This document shows, one piece after another, positions 49,264 to 56,061 of a stretch of 56,061 bases of DNA. The stretch lies in IMG/VR virus record IMGVR_UViG_3300005529_000044, positions 1-56,061 of that record. One strand, written 5' to 3'. Below the pieces are notes generated by a model. That model did not search any database and was not told where the DNA came from. It was given only the letters and a program-made list of their open reading frames with translations. Each line of letters begins with the position of its first letter. Positions within the stretch are counted from its first letter, which is position 1. The position numbers and the translations under genes were made by a program. The stretch comes from a virus.

Positions 49264-50051
49264 TGCCTGAAAGTGAAGCCCTCACACCCACGTCCGTTGA
49301 TCTGGTCGAATTCGGCACGTTTCGCAAGCCCGAGCACGCGCTCGCCGAGGCCGAGCTCGTCGCCAAGGCGTTCGCCCTGCGCGCGGAACGCCTCAACCTG
49401 TTCGTGCAAATCGGCCCGTCGAAGCACTTGAAAATCGAGGGCTGGCAAATGCTCGCGATGATGTATCGCGTCTCGGCCGGGATCGTCTCGACCAAGTACG
49501 TCACGTTCGGCGAATTCGAGGGCTTTGAGGCCACCGCGGAAGCCATCTACGTCCCGACCGGCCACCGGATCTCGACGGCCGAAGCGATGTGCATGAATGA
49601 CGAGGACCGGTGGGACATGCGCCCGGAGTACGAATACATCGAAGGCAAAAAGACGCAGGTCGGCGAGGTGGAGGTGCCTCTCCAGCAGTTGCGCTCGATG
49701 GCGCAGACGCGCGCCTGTTCGAAGGTCCTGTCGAATCTGCTGCGGTTCGTCGCGGTGATGGCCGGCTTCGCCGGCACGCCGGCGCACGAGATGACGGGCA
49801 GCAACGGCTCTGCGGCGACGCCCGCATCGGCCCCGCAGCGCACCGGGGCAGCGGCGCCCACCGATCCAATCAGCGAAAAGCAGCTCGGCCGGCTGTGGGC
49901 GATCGCCAGGAACGCCGGCAAGTCCGATGAAGCCGTAGGCGTGGTGCTCGAACACTTCAAGTACTCGACGGCCGCCGGCGTGCGCGAGGCTGCCGCCCGC
50001 GTGCAGCGCAAGGACTACGAGGCGATCTGCGCGGAGCTGATGCGGCAATGA
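49263..50051 (+). CDS. Probable single-strand annealing/recombination protein
   Basis: 262 residues (TAATG coupling). The N-terminal part H-L-K-I-E-G-W-Q-M-L-A, then R-S-M-A-Q-T-R-A-C-S-K-V-L-S-N-L-L-R, resembles phage Rad52-type annealing proteins (Sak-like), a family I recall by pattern only. The C-terminal half (S-E-K-Q-L-G-R-L-W-A-I) is a separate helical domain. With the nuclease two genes upstream it would act in recombination. A different DNA-binding role is possible. Confidence 0.6.
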   Translation: MPESEALTPTSVDLVEFGTFRKPEHALAEAELVAKAFALRAERLNLFVQIGPSKHLKIEGWQMLAMMYRVSAGIVSTKYVTFGEFEGFEATAEAIYVPTGHRISTAEAMCMNDEDRWDMRPEYEYIEGKKTQVGEVEVPLQQLRSMAQTRACSKVLSNLLRFVAVMAGFAGTPAHEMTGSNGSAATPASAPQRTGAAAPTDPISEKQLGRLWAIARNAGKSDEAVGVVLEHFKYSTAAGVREAAARVQRKDYEAICAELMRQ

Positions 50052-50110
50052 TCAAGAAGGGCTTCCGCAAGGATTACGACGCGATCGTCGCGCGGGTGAT
50101 GCAGTCGTGA
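50048..50110 (+). CDS. Tiny ORF, partial copy of the preceding gene's end
   Basis: 20 codons starting in the previous stop (ATGA). The peptide R-K-D-Y-D-A-I-V-A-R-V-M-Q-S repeats the C-terminus of the annealing protein (R-K-D-Y-E-A-I-C-A-E-L-M-R-Q). Most likely a tandem-duplication remnant. It is translated only if coupling works. Confidence 0.45.
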   Translation: MIKKGFRKDYDAIVARVMQS

Positions 50111-50292
50111 CGCGCTCCGCGAAAGCCTCGGCCGGCCCTTGCCCGCACTGCTGCGACACCGGCCTGGTCGCGGACTGGGTCGGCGATTCGTTCCAATTCC
50201 GGCGCTGTATCTGCGCGGCCGCGGCCAGCCCGTTTCTCGAGCACTGGGTCGGGCGAGTTATTCACCCTGACGATTTCGTGATGGTGCGCTGA
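50107..50292 (+). CDS. Small zinc-ribbon-like protein
   Basis: 61 residues from a GTG start (GTGA). C-P-H-C-C and C-I-C form a likely zinc site. Unknown function. Confidence 0.6.
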   Translation: MTRSAKASAGPCPHCCDTGLVADWVGDSFQFRRCICAAAASPFLEHWVGRVIHPDDFVMVR

Positions 50293-50296
50293 GGCC

Positions 50297-50392
50297 ATGA
50301 TCCTGGCTTCGCTCATCGCCGTTTTTATCATCGTCGCGCTGCTCTGGGCGATCACGTCCGGAGTCGGCCACGACGATCAATGGAGGCACTAA
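50297..50392 (+). CDS. Tiny membrane protein
   Basis: 31 residues with one membrane helix (L-I-A-V-F-I-I-V-A-L-L-W-A-I). Its stop overlaps the next gene's ATG (TAATG). Unknown role. Confidence 0.5.
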   Translation: MILASLIAVFIIVALLWAITSGVGHDDQWRH

Positions 50393-50691
50393 TGGAAAAG
50401 CAACGAGTCGATTCTTCAAGCATCTTCGCGATCGGGCGCGACCAGTCGGGAACCGAGATCCAGTTTCACGCGGCTGGCTGCAAGGTCCGGACCAAGCGCG
50501 GAGGCGACGAGGTTCCCTGCGATTGCGAGGGCGGGGATACCTACCATTTCCCGCTCAACGATGAGGAGCACGCCGCGCTCGTCTCCGCGCCCTCAATCGG
50601 CGGCTACTTCATGCGAAACATCCGCCACGCCAAGAAACGCGATGGCTCGCTGCGCTATCCGGGCACCAAGCGCGAGGCGACGACGGCATGA
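50392..50691 (+). CDS. KTSC-domain protein
   Basis: About 99 residues from M-E-K-Q-R-V-D-S-S-S with GGAGG ahead. V-D-S-S-S-I-F-A-I-G-R-D, then I-Q-F-H, Y-H-F-P-L, and S-I-G-G-Y-F-M-R-N-I-R match the KTSC fold (lysyl-tRNA-synthetase C-terminal-like) with an insert holding C-D-C. In phages its role is unclear. Confidence 0.75.
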   Translation: MEKQRVDSSSIFAIGRDQSGTEIQFHAAGCKVRTKRGGDEVPCDCEGGDTYHFPLNDEEHAALVSAPSIGGYFMRNIRHAKKRDGSLRYPGTKREATTA

Positions 50692-50831
50692 ATCTCCGTT
50701 ACCTGACGGTTGAGACGCGCGTCGGTTTCTGGCAGCGGTGGAAGGTTCTGATCACCGGCCGCGTGCGCGTGAAGGTCCGCTTGGCCGAGCCGATTGCGAT
50801 CATCGAAGCGGCAGAGCTTTCTAAAGTCTAG
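50688..50831 (+). CDS. Small basic protein at the convergent junction
   Basis: 47 residues (M-N-L-R-Y-L-T-V-E-T-R-V-G-F-W-Q), ATGA-coupled. Its stop codon (50829-50831) overlaps the stop of the opposite-strand hydrolase (50828-50830) by two bases. No family recognised. Confidence 0.55.
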   Translation: MNLRYLTVETRVGFWQRWKVLITGRVRVKVRLAEPIAIIEAAELSKV

Positions 50832-51676
50832 CTGCGCGGAGTGGCCGCTGCTCGCCAACTCGGACGCCCCGATACCAGCACGCCGCGCCAGGCCTCGTAG
50901 AACTCCATCTGGTCGCGTGCGGCGCCGTGGCTCTTACACCAGGCGGTGCCGTCTAGCGGGATCACGTTGGGCGGGATTCGTTCGGTGCCGTGCTCGGGGC
51001 CGCTAAATCCCAGTGCGCGGTCGCCGAATCCGCCCACGCCCGTCTTGACCAGACTCCACAGGTTCCGAGGCACGGACCCGAGCCATCGGTAGGCCCCGCC
51101 CAGCACCTCGTCTGCGCGCGAATACACCACCAGACAGGTGCCCGCGATCTTCGCCACAGCCGTTGCGTAGGCCTGGCCGGTCTCGATCGCTTCATCATCG
51201 ACGGCCGCATTGGTCAGGATCAGATTGCGGAAGGCCAGATCTCCCGTGCGGTTTGATTCGAGCACCACCAGATTGCCCAGGCTGTGCGCTTCGGCGTCGA
51301 TTCCGTTCGGACTTAGGGCCTGGAGGATCGTACGCAGCCGGCGTCCGGCATGCCGGGCGGAGTACTCGGCGACCACGTACGACAGCGGATCGAATCCGGG
51401 CCAGAGGACCAGCATGGCCACCTGGTAGGCTCCCGTCTCACCCAGAATGCCGCGCAGTTCGAGGTTGCGGCAAATGACGGCGAACGCGTCTTCCGCCGCG
51501 CGTTCGGTATTGTTGAACCCTCCCACCACGACGAGCAGGCGGCGCGCCAGGGTGAGCTCCCGGAGGCGCGCCAGCGCTTGCTCGCCCTCGAGGGTGTCAC
51601 TGCCGACGCGCAGGAAGGGACTTCCGAACCAGAAGCGCGACCCGAAGCCGCGGCACAGGGAAAGGATCAGACGCAT
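50828..51676 (-). CDS. Alpha/beta hydrolase, lipase/esterase-like
   Basis: 282 residues with AGGAG ahead of the ATG. The core strand L-L-V-V-V-G-G-F-N-N-T, then W-P-G, and the nucleophile elbow A-H-S-L-G-N (Ser132) are typical of serine alpha/beta hydrolases (DUF900-like). Acid D189 and base H250 are candidates only. It is the last gene of the lysis cassette. A role like mycobacteriophage LysB, attacking an envelope lipid, is inference. Confidence 0.65.
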   Translation of the reverse strand: MRLILSLCRGFGSRFWFGSPFLRVGSDTLEGEQALARLRELTLARRLLVVVGGFNNTERAAEDAFAVICRNLELRGILGETGAYQVAMLVLWPGFDPLSYVVAEYSARHAGRRLRTILQALSPNGIDAEAHSLGNLVVLESNRTGDLAFRNLILTNAAVDDEAIETGQAYATAVAKIAGTCLVVYSRADEVLGGAYRWLGSVPRNLWSLVKTGVGGFGDRALGFSGPEHGTERIPPNVIPLDGTAWCKSHGAARDQMEFYEAWRGVLVSGRPSWRAAATPRS

Positions 51677-51685
51677 GTGGCTCTC

Positions 51686-52228
51686 CTACTTGTCGCGACC
51701 GAGGGCGATTCCCGTCCAGCAGCCGCCCGCCGGGAGCGTAATTTCGGCCGGCAAATCGAGGATTCGAAGACGAGCCGGGTCCGGCGCGGACCGCTGTAGT
51801 TTGGTCGCAATCCAGTGCGCCAGGCCTGCGGCGATCGCGAGCGTCGACACGGCCTTGGTTTTCTCGCTATCGGTCAGCTTGATCAGGTTCCCGCCGGTGA
51901 GCGCCGCCCCTCCCAGGCTCAAGCCCTCGCCGACGTCGAGGGCGAGCTGGGCCCGGGAGCGCCCGACGGCACGGACCGCGAGGGCATCCGTGGCGCCCGG
52001 GCTGAATAGGAAGACCCCCTGTTTGGCCGCTTCCTGGATCACCTGGCCGGCCGAGGCCCTGGAGCCCGCGGCCGTCGCGCAGACCGCGACGTTCCAGGCG
52101 GCTACACCCGCGTAGCGGCGTTCGAGAAACGCCCGGGCGATCGCGGCGGGGGTGGGTGTGGCCGTGACGGTCACCTGGCCTGTGGCGAGCGCCGCAAGGC
52201 CATACGCGATGGCAAGAACGCGAATCAC
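51686..52228 (-). CDS. Exported protein with C-terminal hydrophobic segment
   Basis: 180 residues: a signal peptide (A-I-A-Y-G-L-A-A-L-A-T-G-Q) and, near residue 130-143, a short hydrophobic segment (V-S-T-L-A-I-A-A-G-L-A). ATGA-coupled to the nuclease upstream. Could be a spanin-like or envelope component, but no motif supports it. Confidence 0.6.
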   Translation of the reverse strand: MIRVLAIAYGLAALATGQVTVTATPTPAAIARAFLERRYAGVAAWNVAVCATAAGSRASAGQVIQEAAKQGVFLFSPGATDALAVRAVGRSRAQLALDVGEGLSLGGAALTGGNLIKLTDSEKTKAVSTLAIAAGLAHWIATKLQRSAPDPARLRILDLPAEITLPAGGCWTGIALGRDK

Positions 52229-52713
52229 CTCGGGGTGCCTTTCTCAAAACGCCGCCTATACTCGGCCCACCAGTCGCCCAGAAACACGGCTTGCGCGGCC
52301 GCTAGGCTGAGCTTGCCTTTGCAGACGTCGCGCTTGAGCGCATTTTCGAGGCGATCTTTTTCGTGCGCGCCATACGGCCGCGCCCACGGTTCGGGCCAGA
52401 GATTTTCCTCGCCGCGCGGAGCTCCGCCGAGCTCGAGTGGCACGCGATGATCTTCTTCATAGTCGGCCGGACTGGGCCCGCCCTCGGCCGAAAGCCTTAC
52501 CAGAATCAGGAGGCGCTGGAGCTGCTCGATCTTGAGTCGGTTAGTGTAGGCTGCCGGTGGCCGCACGGTTTTGCTCCATCCGGATTTACAGATGGTTGCC
52601 CCGATCGTCTCCTGCGTCACGGCCGGATTCAGCGCGCCCTTGGCCCAGTATGGCGGCAGTGATTGCCCGAACCCGATCGCTGCGGTTAGCGCGAACAGTG
52701 CGAACGCTTTCAT
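52225..52713 (-). CDS. Exported HNH-type nuclease
   Basis: About 162 residues. The start M-K-A-F-A-L-F-A-L overlaps the endolysin stop (ATGA) and gives a signal peptide ending G-F-G-Q. The H-N-H-like core is E-D-H-R-V-P-L-E-L-G-G (D88, H89), E-E-N-L-W-P-E-P-W (N104) and A-H-E-K-D-R-L-E (H117). The fold is common in phages. Export suggests periplasmic DNA degradation during lysis, or defence against invading DNA. Confidence 0.75.
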   Translation of the reverse strand: MKAFALFALTAAIGFGQSLPPYWAKGALNPAVTQETIGATICKSGWSKTVRPPAAYTNRLKIEQLQRLLILVRLSAEGGPSPADYEEDHRVPLELGGAPRGEENLWPEPWARPYGAHEKDRLENALKRDVCKGKLSLAAAQAVFLGDWWAEYRRRFEKGTPR

Positions 52714-53084
52714 TTTGGTGCCACCAGGTTCGGCTTTCCGCTCGGGCAATGCATGATTTCGAGCAGCTCCTGGAGCGGCTGGTTTTCGTCCGGAATCCCG
52801 GTCCATTTTTTCACGTTGGCGATGTAGGCCTCGGTCTGGTTTTCCGTCGGCGGTGCCCACTTGCTGATCAGTTGGCGCAAGCTCATGCCGCGCGCAATAT
52901 CGAGCGCCACCTGGTGGTACATGCCGGCGATGCCCTGGGCGCGTGATTCGGGAATCCAGAAGCCGCCCGAAACCGCGGGGGATGCGAGCCAGGGCGCGGT
53001 GCGCAGGTTGCCCGGATTATTGGAGAACGCGCGGCCCTCCTGGGTGGCGATGGCGGAGCAGATGCGGTAGAGCAGGTCTGTCAT
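52710..53084 (-). CDS. Endolysin, transglycosylase/lysozyme-like
   Basis: 124 residues. N-terminal A-T-Q-E-G (E16), N-N-P-G-N-L-R (22-28), and W-A-P-P-T-E-N-Q-T-E-A-Y-I (76-88) are the hallmark of the small 'structural protein P5'-type peptidoglycan hydrolases. E16 is the likely catalytic acid. It follows the holin and would degrade the cell wall. Confidence 0.8.
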   Translation of the reverse strand: MTDLLYRICSAIATQEGRAFSNNPGNLRTAPWLASPAVSGGFWIPESRAQGIAGMYHQVALDIARGMSLRQLISKWAPPTENQTEAYIANVKKWTGIPDENQPLQELLEIMHCPSGKPNLVAPK

Positions 53085-53087
53085 GGA

Positions 53088-53555
53088 TTAGGTGGCGGGC
53101 GGCGGTTCCTTCGCTGTGGCTTCTTTGATCGCCGCGGCAGTTTCGGCGGTTTCCGGTTTGCCGTTGAAGATTGATCCGAGCTTGTCGAGCGCCGCCTTAG
53201 CCACCGCAGGCACTTTTCCGCCGTACTTGGTGTAGTTGTCCGTGATCGAGGTGAACTCGTAGAAGCACAGCATGTAGGCCACCGGCTTGTGTACGTCAAA
53301 GCCGATGTCGGTTGAAAAGTAATGGTCGACGATGCCGGCCCCCGCCAGATAGACCAAGGTCCGGCACTTCAGGCTGATGCGTTTTACCATCGCCTGGCGT
53401 GTGAATTTATCCTGCGAGCGCGATCCTAAAAACTCCATCGCCAAGTCGAGCAGGATCAAAATCAGCAAGGCCTGCTCCGGGTGGGGAACCTTGGCCCACC
53501 AGGCGGCCAGCGTTGCTCCCGTGATGCCGGCCCATTTGAACGTCTCGTCTTTCAT
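53088..53555 (-). CDS. Holin
   Basis: 155 residues from M-K-D-E-T-F-K-W with GGGAG ahead (an alternative start at 53579 adds 8 residues). Hydrophobic segments at about 25-42 and near 70-85 and 99-112, followed by Y-T-K-Y-G-G-K-V-P, match the phage holin family of PF05105 type. Placed right before the endolysin, it would set lysis timing. Confidence 0.8.
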   Translation of the reverse strand: MKDETFKWAGITGATLAAWWAKVPHPEQALLILILLDLAMEFLGSRSQDKFTRQAMVKRISLKCRTLVYLAGAGIVDHYFSTDIGFDVHKPVAYMLCFYEFTSITDNYTKYGGKVPAVAKAALDKLGSIFNGKPETAETAAAIKEATAKEPPPAT

Positions 53556-53583
53556 TCGGCTGCTCCCGTTTTGTTCCATCGCT

Positions 53584-55881
53584 CTAATGCACTCGTCCGT
53601 TGTTGATGCGCGCCCCGCCCCCTGTGCGGCTGCCCGTATGGCCGCTGGTTGAAGAATCGACTGTGAGATTGCAATTGAGTGGTCCGTTCGGCGCGCTTCC
53701 GATCGCGTTGGTGGCCTGGAAGGCGAAGGTCGCAAGCCCAGGAACGGTCGGCGTGCCGCTGATATTCCCCGTCGAACTGTTCAAAGTCAGGCCGGTGGGC
53801 AGGGAGCCCGACGTGATCGACCAGGTGATGGGCGTGTCGCCCGATGCCGCCAGCGTGTAAGAATAAGCCGCCGCCTGGGTTCCGTTGGGCAGCGGGCAGC
53901 TTGTCGTGATCGTCGGAACAAATCCCCCTAACCTCCACCCCAGGTAGTTGTCGGCTCCGCCGATTCCGGCCACTTGGCCAACTGTCTTACCCAGGAACGC
54001 GTACACATTCATCGGTCCTGCGTAGTTGGTGAATCGATTGCACGGCGGAGGAACCATTCCGCCGAAACATCCGGGGAGCACGTTACCGTAGTCGGCCTCG
54101 TACCCATCGCAGCCTGGGCCGCTGCACGGCATGGAGCCTCCTGGTCCGTCGGCTGGCCCTCCGTAAGCGGCAGAGAATATCTCGTCACCGCGCGTTTTCC
54201 ACGTTGCGTTGCCAGTGGTCTTGTACAGCCAGCCCATGATCCAGATCGCGTCGAAATTACCGATGCGGTTTGTGTAACCTGATTGCAGTCCCGAACCGAA
54301 CGGGACGCAGAAAGACGCAGAGTTGTGACACGTACTTGAGGCTGGAAGGGAACGAGCTATTTGAGGGCTGTCGAAGTTAATAGACGTGTACGATCCTGCG
54401 GATACGTTGCCCATGTAGTTCTTGGTGGTTTGCTCCGCGCCGCCCCACGCTGACGTGAATGTTCCCTGCGTCTGGCTGGCGCAGGATTGGAGCTTCGCGG
54501 TCCACGTCGAGCCAGAGGAGTTCTCGAAGCCGATGTAGTCTGTGCCGTTACAGTTGAAATCAGTTTGTAGGGTCACTCCACCGGAGCATGTGAACGAGGT
54601 CGAGCCAGAGGTGACCGTGCAGGTGCCTCCGTGATTCACGAGTCCGGTTGCGTTCAATCCATCGTTCGGGTGATCCGCGTCGTAGTAGATCTGCCTTCCC
54701 GTAGGATCGTATCCGGAGCTGTAGACCCAGTTTCCGCTCGCAACGAGGGCCGACAGAACCGAGGCGGCGAGCGTGGTGTTGTTGCATCCTGCCGCAGTCG
54801 TGTCGTTCAGAACGTCATAAGCCCGCGCGAGTCCCTGATTGAGAGCGAAGACTCTCCAGGGAGATTCGCCTGGCATCGCATACGAGAATGGACCGTTCTT
54901 TTCGTTCCACCTGCCACTGGCGTCCTGGACCGAGAGCGCATCGTTGACCAGCGTTGTCACCATCGAGCAGTAGTTGGTGTGGCGCGTCGCGTCGGAGTCC
55001 GCACGCGCTCCCACTGCCGCCCAGATCAGACAGTAGCCAGGTTCACGGTTGTCTTGACCGTCTAGGCGGCAAGGACCTACGTTGGAGAGAAAGTTTAGGG
55101 AGTACACCTCTCCGTACAGAGCGGCAAGACGTGCCGTGCCCTGAGCTCCTCCGAGGTCAAGCGCACGAACGTATTGAGAGACGAGTGAGTACCACCGAGG
55201 TGGGTTCAGACCCTGGGGTGCTCCTGACTGAAGTGCCCATTCCCACCAGGTATCTGTGAAGTTCCGGAACGCAGTGAGATACGCAGGGTCTCCCGTGCGA
55301 AGGTACACGCGGTAGATTGCCAGCGCCGGATCGTAGAAGTTCCAAGAGGCTCCGCCGTTTTGTCCGCAGAGGCCCCAGTGCCCGCAACTGTACACCAGCA
55401 ATCCAGTCCCGTATGTCGGGTCGGTGATATCCACTACGCAGCGGGCGCAAGTATAAACGGTGAGGCCGCTCAGTGGACTGGAGTTCCAGACGGTGTTGCT
55501 CAGGCCGCTGCTGTTCGTGGTCGTGATTACGTTGCCGGAGACGCTCGCGACGCCCATGATAAGCCGCGTGTTTGCTGCCCCGTCCGGACCGTTCCAGGCG
55601 ACCAGGATTGTGTCGCCAGGATTCACCCCTGGGGCCGTTGTCCCAGTGAGCGTGATCGGGATCACGTTGTTGAGGGTATACGTGCCAGGCAGCGCCGAGC
55701 CAGTAAGGGGGACGTAGTTCATTGAGTAGTTGACGATCGCATCGACGTCGCCTTTGACCGCGAGGTCATAAGCAGCCCATGGACCCGAGTTCATCGGTAC
55801 GACCGGGCCGACGATATCGCTAAGTGCGTCAGCGCACGCTCCGCATGGTAGAAGAGCTAGGATCGCGACCAAGCGACGCAT
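53584..55881 (-). CDS. Secreted tailspike with glycosidase-like body and Ig-like domain
   Basis: 765 residues. Signal peptide ([17 protein letters not shown]), then a long Trp/Tyr- and Cys-rich body with helical parts like an (alpha/alpha) barrel glycosidase (D-T-W-W-E-W-A, about 205-600). Near the end is an Ig-like He_PIG domain ([30 protein letters not shown]). Probably a receptor-binding or surface-degrading protein; substrate unknown. Confidence 0.75.
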   Translation of the reverse strand: MRRLVAILALLPCGACADALSDIVGPVVPMNSGPWAAYDLAVKGDVDAIVNYSMNYVPLTGSALPGTYTLNNVIPITLTGTTAPGVNPGDTILVAWNGPDGAANTRLIMGVASVSGNVITTTNSSGLSNTVWNSSPLSGLTVYTCARCVVDITDPTYGTGLLVYSCGHWGLCGQNGGASWNFYDPALAIYRVYLRTGDPAYLTAFRNFTDTWWEWALQSGAPQGLNPPRWYSLVSQYVRALDLGGAQGTARLAALYGEVYSLNFLSNVGPCRLDGQDNREPGYCLIWAAVGARADSDATRHTNYCSMVTTLVNDALSVQDASGRWNEKNGPFSYAMPGESPWRVFALNQGLARAYDVLNDTTAAGCNNTTLAASVLSALVASGNWVYSSGYDPTGRQIYYDADHPNDGLNATGLVNHGGTCTVTSGSTSFTCSGGVTLQTDFNCNGTDYIGFENSSGSTWTAKLQSCASQTQGTFTSAWGGAEQTTKNYMGNVSAGSYTSINFDSPQIARSLPASSTCHNSASFCVPFGSGLQSGYTNRIGNFDAIWIMGWLYKTTGNATWKTRGDEIFSAAYGGPADGPGGSMPCSGPGCDGYEADYGNVLPGCFGGMVPPPCNRFTNYAGPMNVYAFLGKTVGQVAGIGGADNYLGWRLGGFVPTITTSCPLPNGTQAAAYSYTLAASGDTPITWSITSGSLPTGLTLNSSTGNISGTPTVPGLATFAFQATNAIGSAPNGPLNCNLTVDSSTSGHTGSRTGGGARINNGRVH

Positions 55882-55888
55882 AGTGTGC

Positions 55889-56061
55889 CCTAGTGCCCGC
55901 TGAAGGTGATCTGGAGGCGCATGTTGCTGAGCGTGACAGTCTTTGCCGATGTCGTCTCGGTTACCGCGCGCCCTCCAACGAAGGTAGCGGCCGGAAACGT
56001 TGCGGCCGTGCTAACCGCCGTACCGTTGACAGAGCAGTTGAGTGTGCCGGACGCTGTGGCC
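55889..56061 (-). CDS. C-terminal fragment of a fibre protein, partial at right edge
   Basis: About 57 residues ending [12 protein letters not shown], read in the same direction as the tailspike. The pattern [10 protein letters not shown] and T-F-P-A-A-T-F-V resembles the last strands of the fibre domain whose first part ends the left-edge gene. Probably the missing end of that gene on a circular map. Confidence 0.65.

Overview
The window looks like an essentially complete temperate podovirus (P22-like) genome of about 56 kb, opened inside a tail-fibre gene. It is GC-rich and very tightly packed: most neighbouring genes overlap by 4 bp (ATGA, GTGA or TTGA). The virion genes follow the P22 pattern: small and large terminase, P22-type portal, scaffold, P22-type coat, two gp4-like tail adaptors, a gp10-like tail protein, a beta-helix tailspike and DNA-ejection proteins. 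The host is probably an Acidobacteriota bacterium (Bryobacter/Solibacter-like). That is an inference from base composition, the many signal peptides ending in Ala-Gln and the style of the secreted proteins; no host gene is present.

Layout. (1) 1-37476, leftward: replication and late genes. Read from the right they are small genes and an HNH endonuclease, a replication initiator carrying five iterons (34616-35338), terminases and portal (27206-31767), scaffold and coat (24697-27163), head/tail genes (16770-23922), ejection proteins (10183-17624), and a long run of fibre-like or secreted proteins (1-10132). (2) 37501-37729: attP, with a 45-nt copy of the 3' half of a host tRNA (probably tRNA-Thr, CGT anticodon) flanked on each side by paired direct repeats that look like integrase arm sites. 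(3) 37798-46510, leftward early operon: a ribbon-helix-helix (RHH) regulator, a ParB-like protein, many small proteins including an Acb2/Tad1-type cyclic-nucleotide sponge, a VRR-NUC nuclease, an excisionase and a tyrosine integrase. (4) 46533-47303: a control region with two RHH genes and two near-identical promoter/operator sequences about 700 bp apart and pointing away from each other. (5) 46574-50831, rightward early operon: RHH protein, membrane protein, PD-(D/E)XK nuclease, coiled-coil protein, likely single-strand annealing protein, KTSC protein and several mini-proteins. (6) 50828-55881, leftward: tailspike with an Ig-like domain, then holin, endolysin, exported HNH nuclease, an exported protein and an alpha/beta hydrolase. 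It converges on region 5 with overlapping stop codons.

The left-edge gene (starting at 934, running off the window) and the right-edge fragment (ending at 55889) look like the two halves of one fibre gene. If the map is circular, the late operon runs without a break from 37476 through the window edge to 50828, ending in the lysis genes.

Most worth following up: the divergent RHH/RHH switch with duplicated operators; the attP with arm sites; the lambda-O-like origin inside the initiator gene; the Acb2/Tad1-like protein; the set of fibre-like proteins that begin with Sec signal peptides; and a lysis cassette with a lipase-like hydrolase and an exported nuclease.
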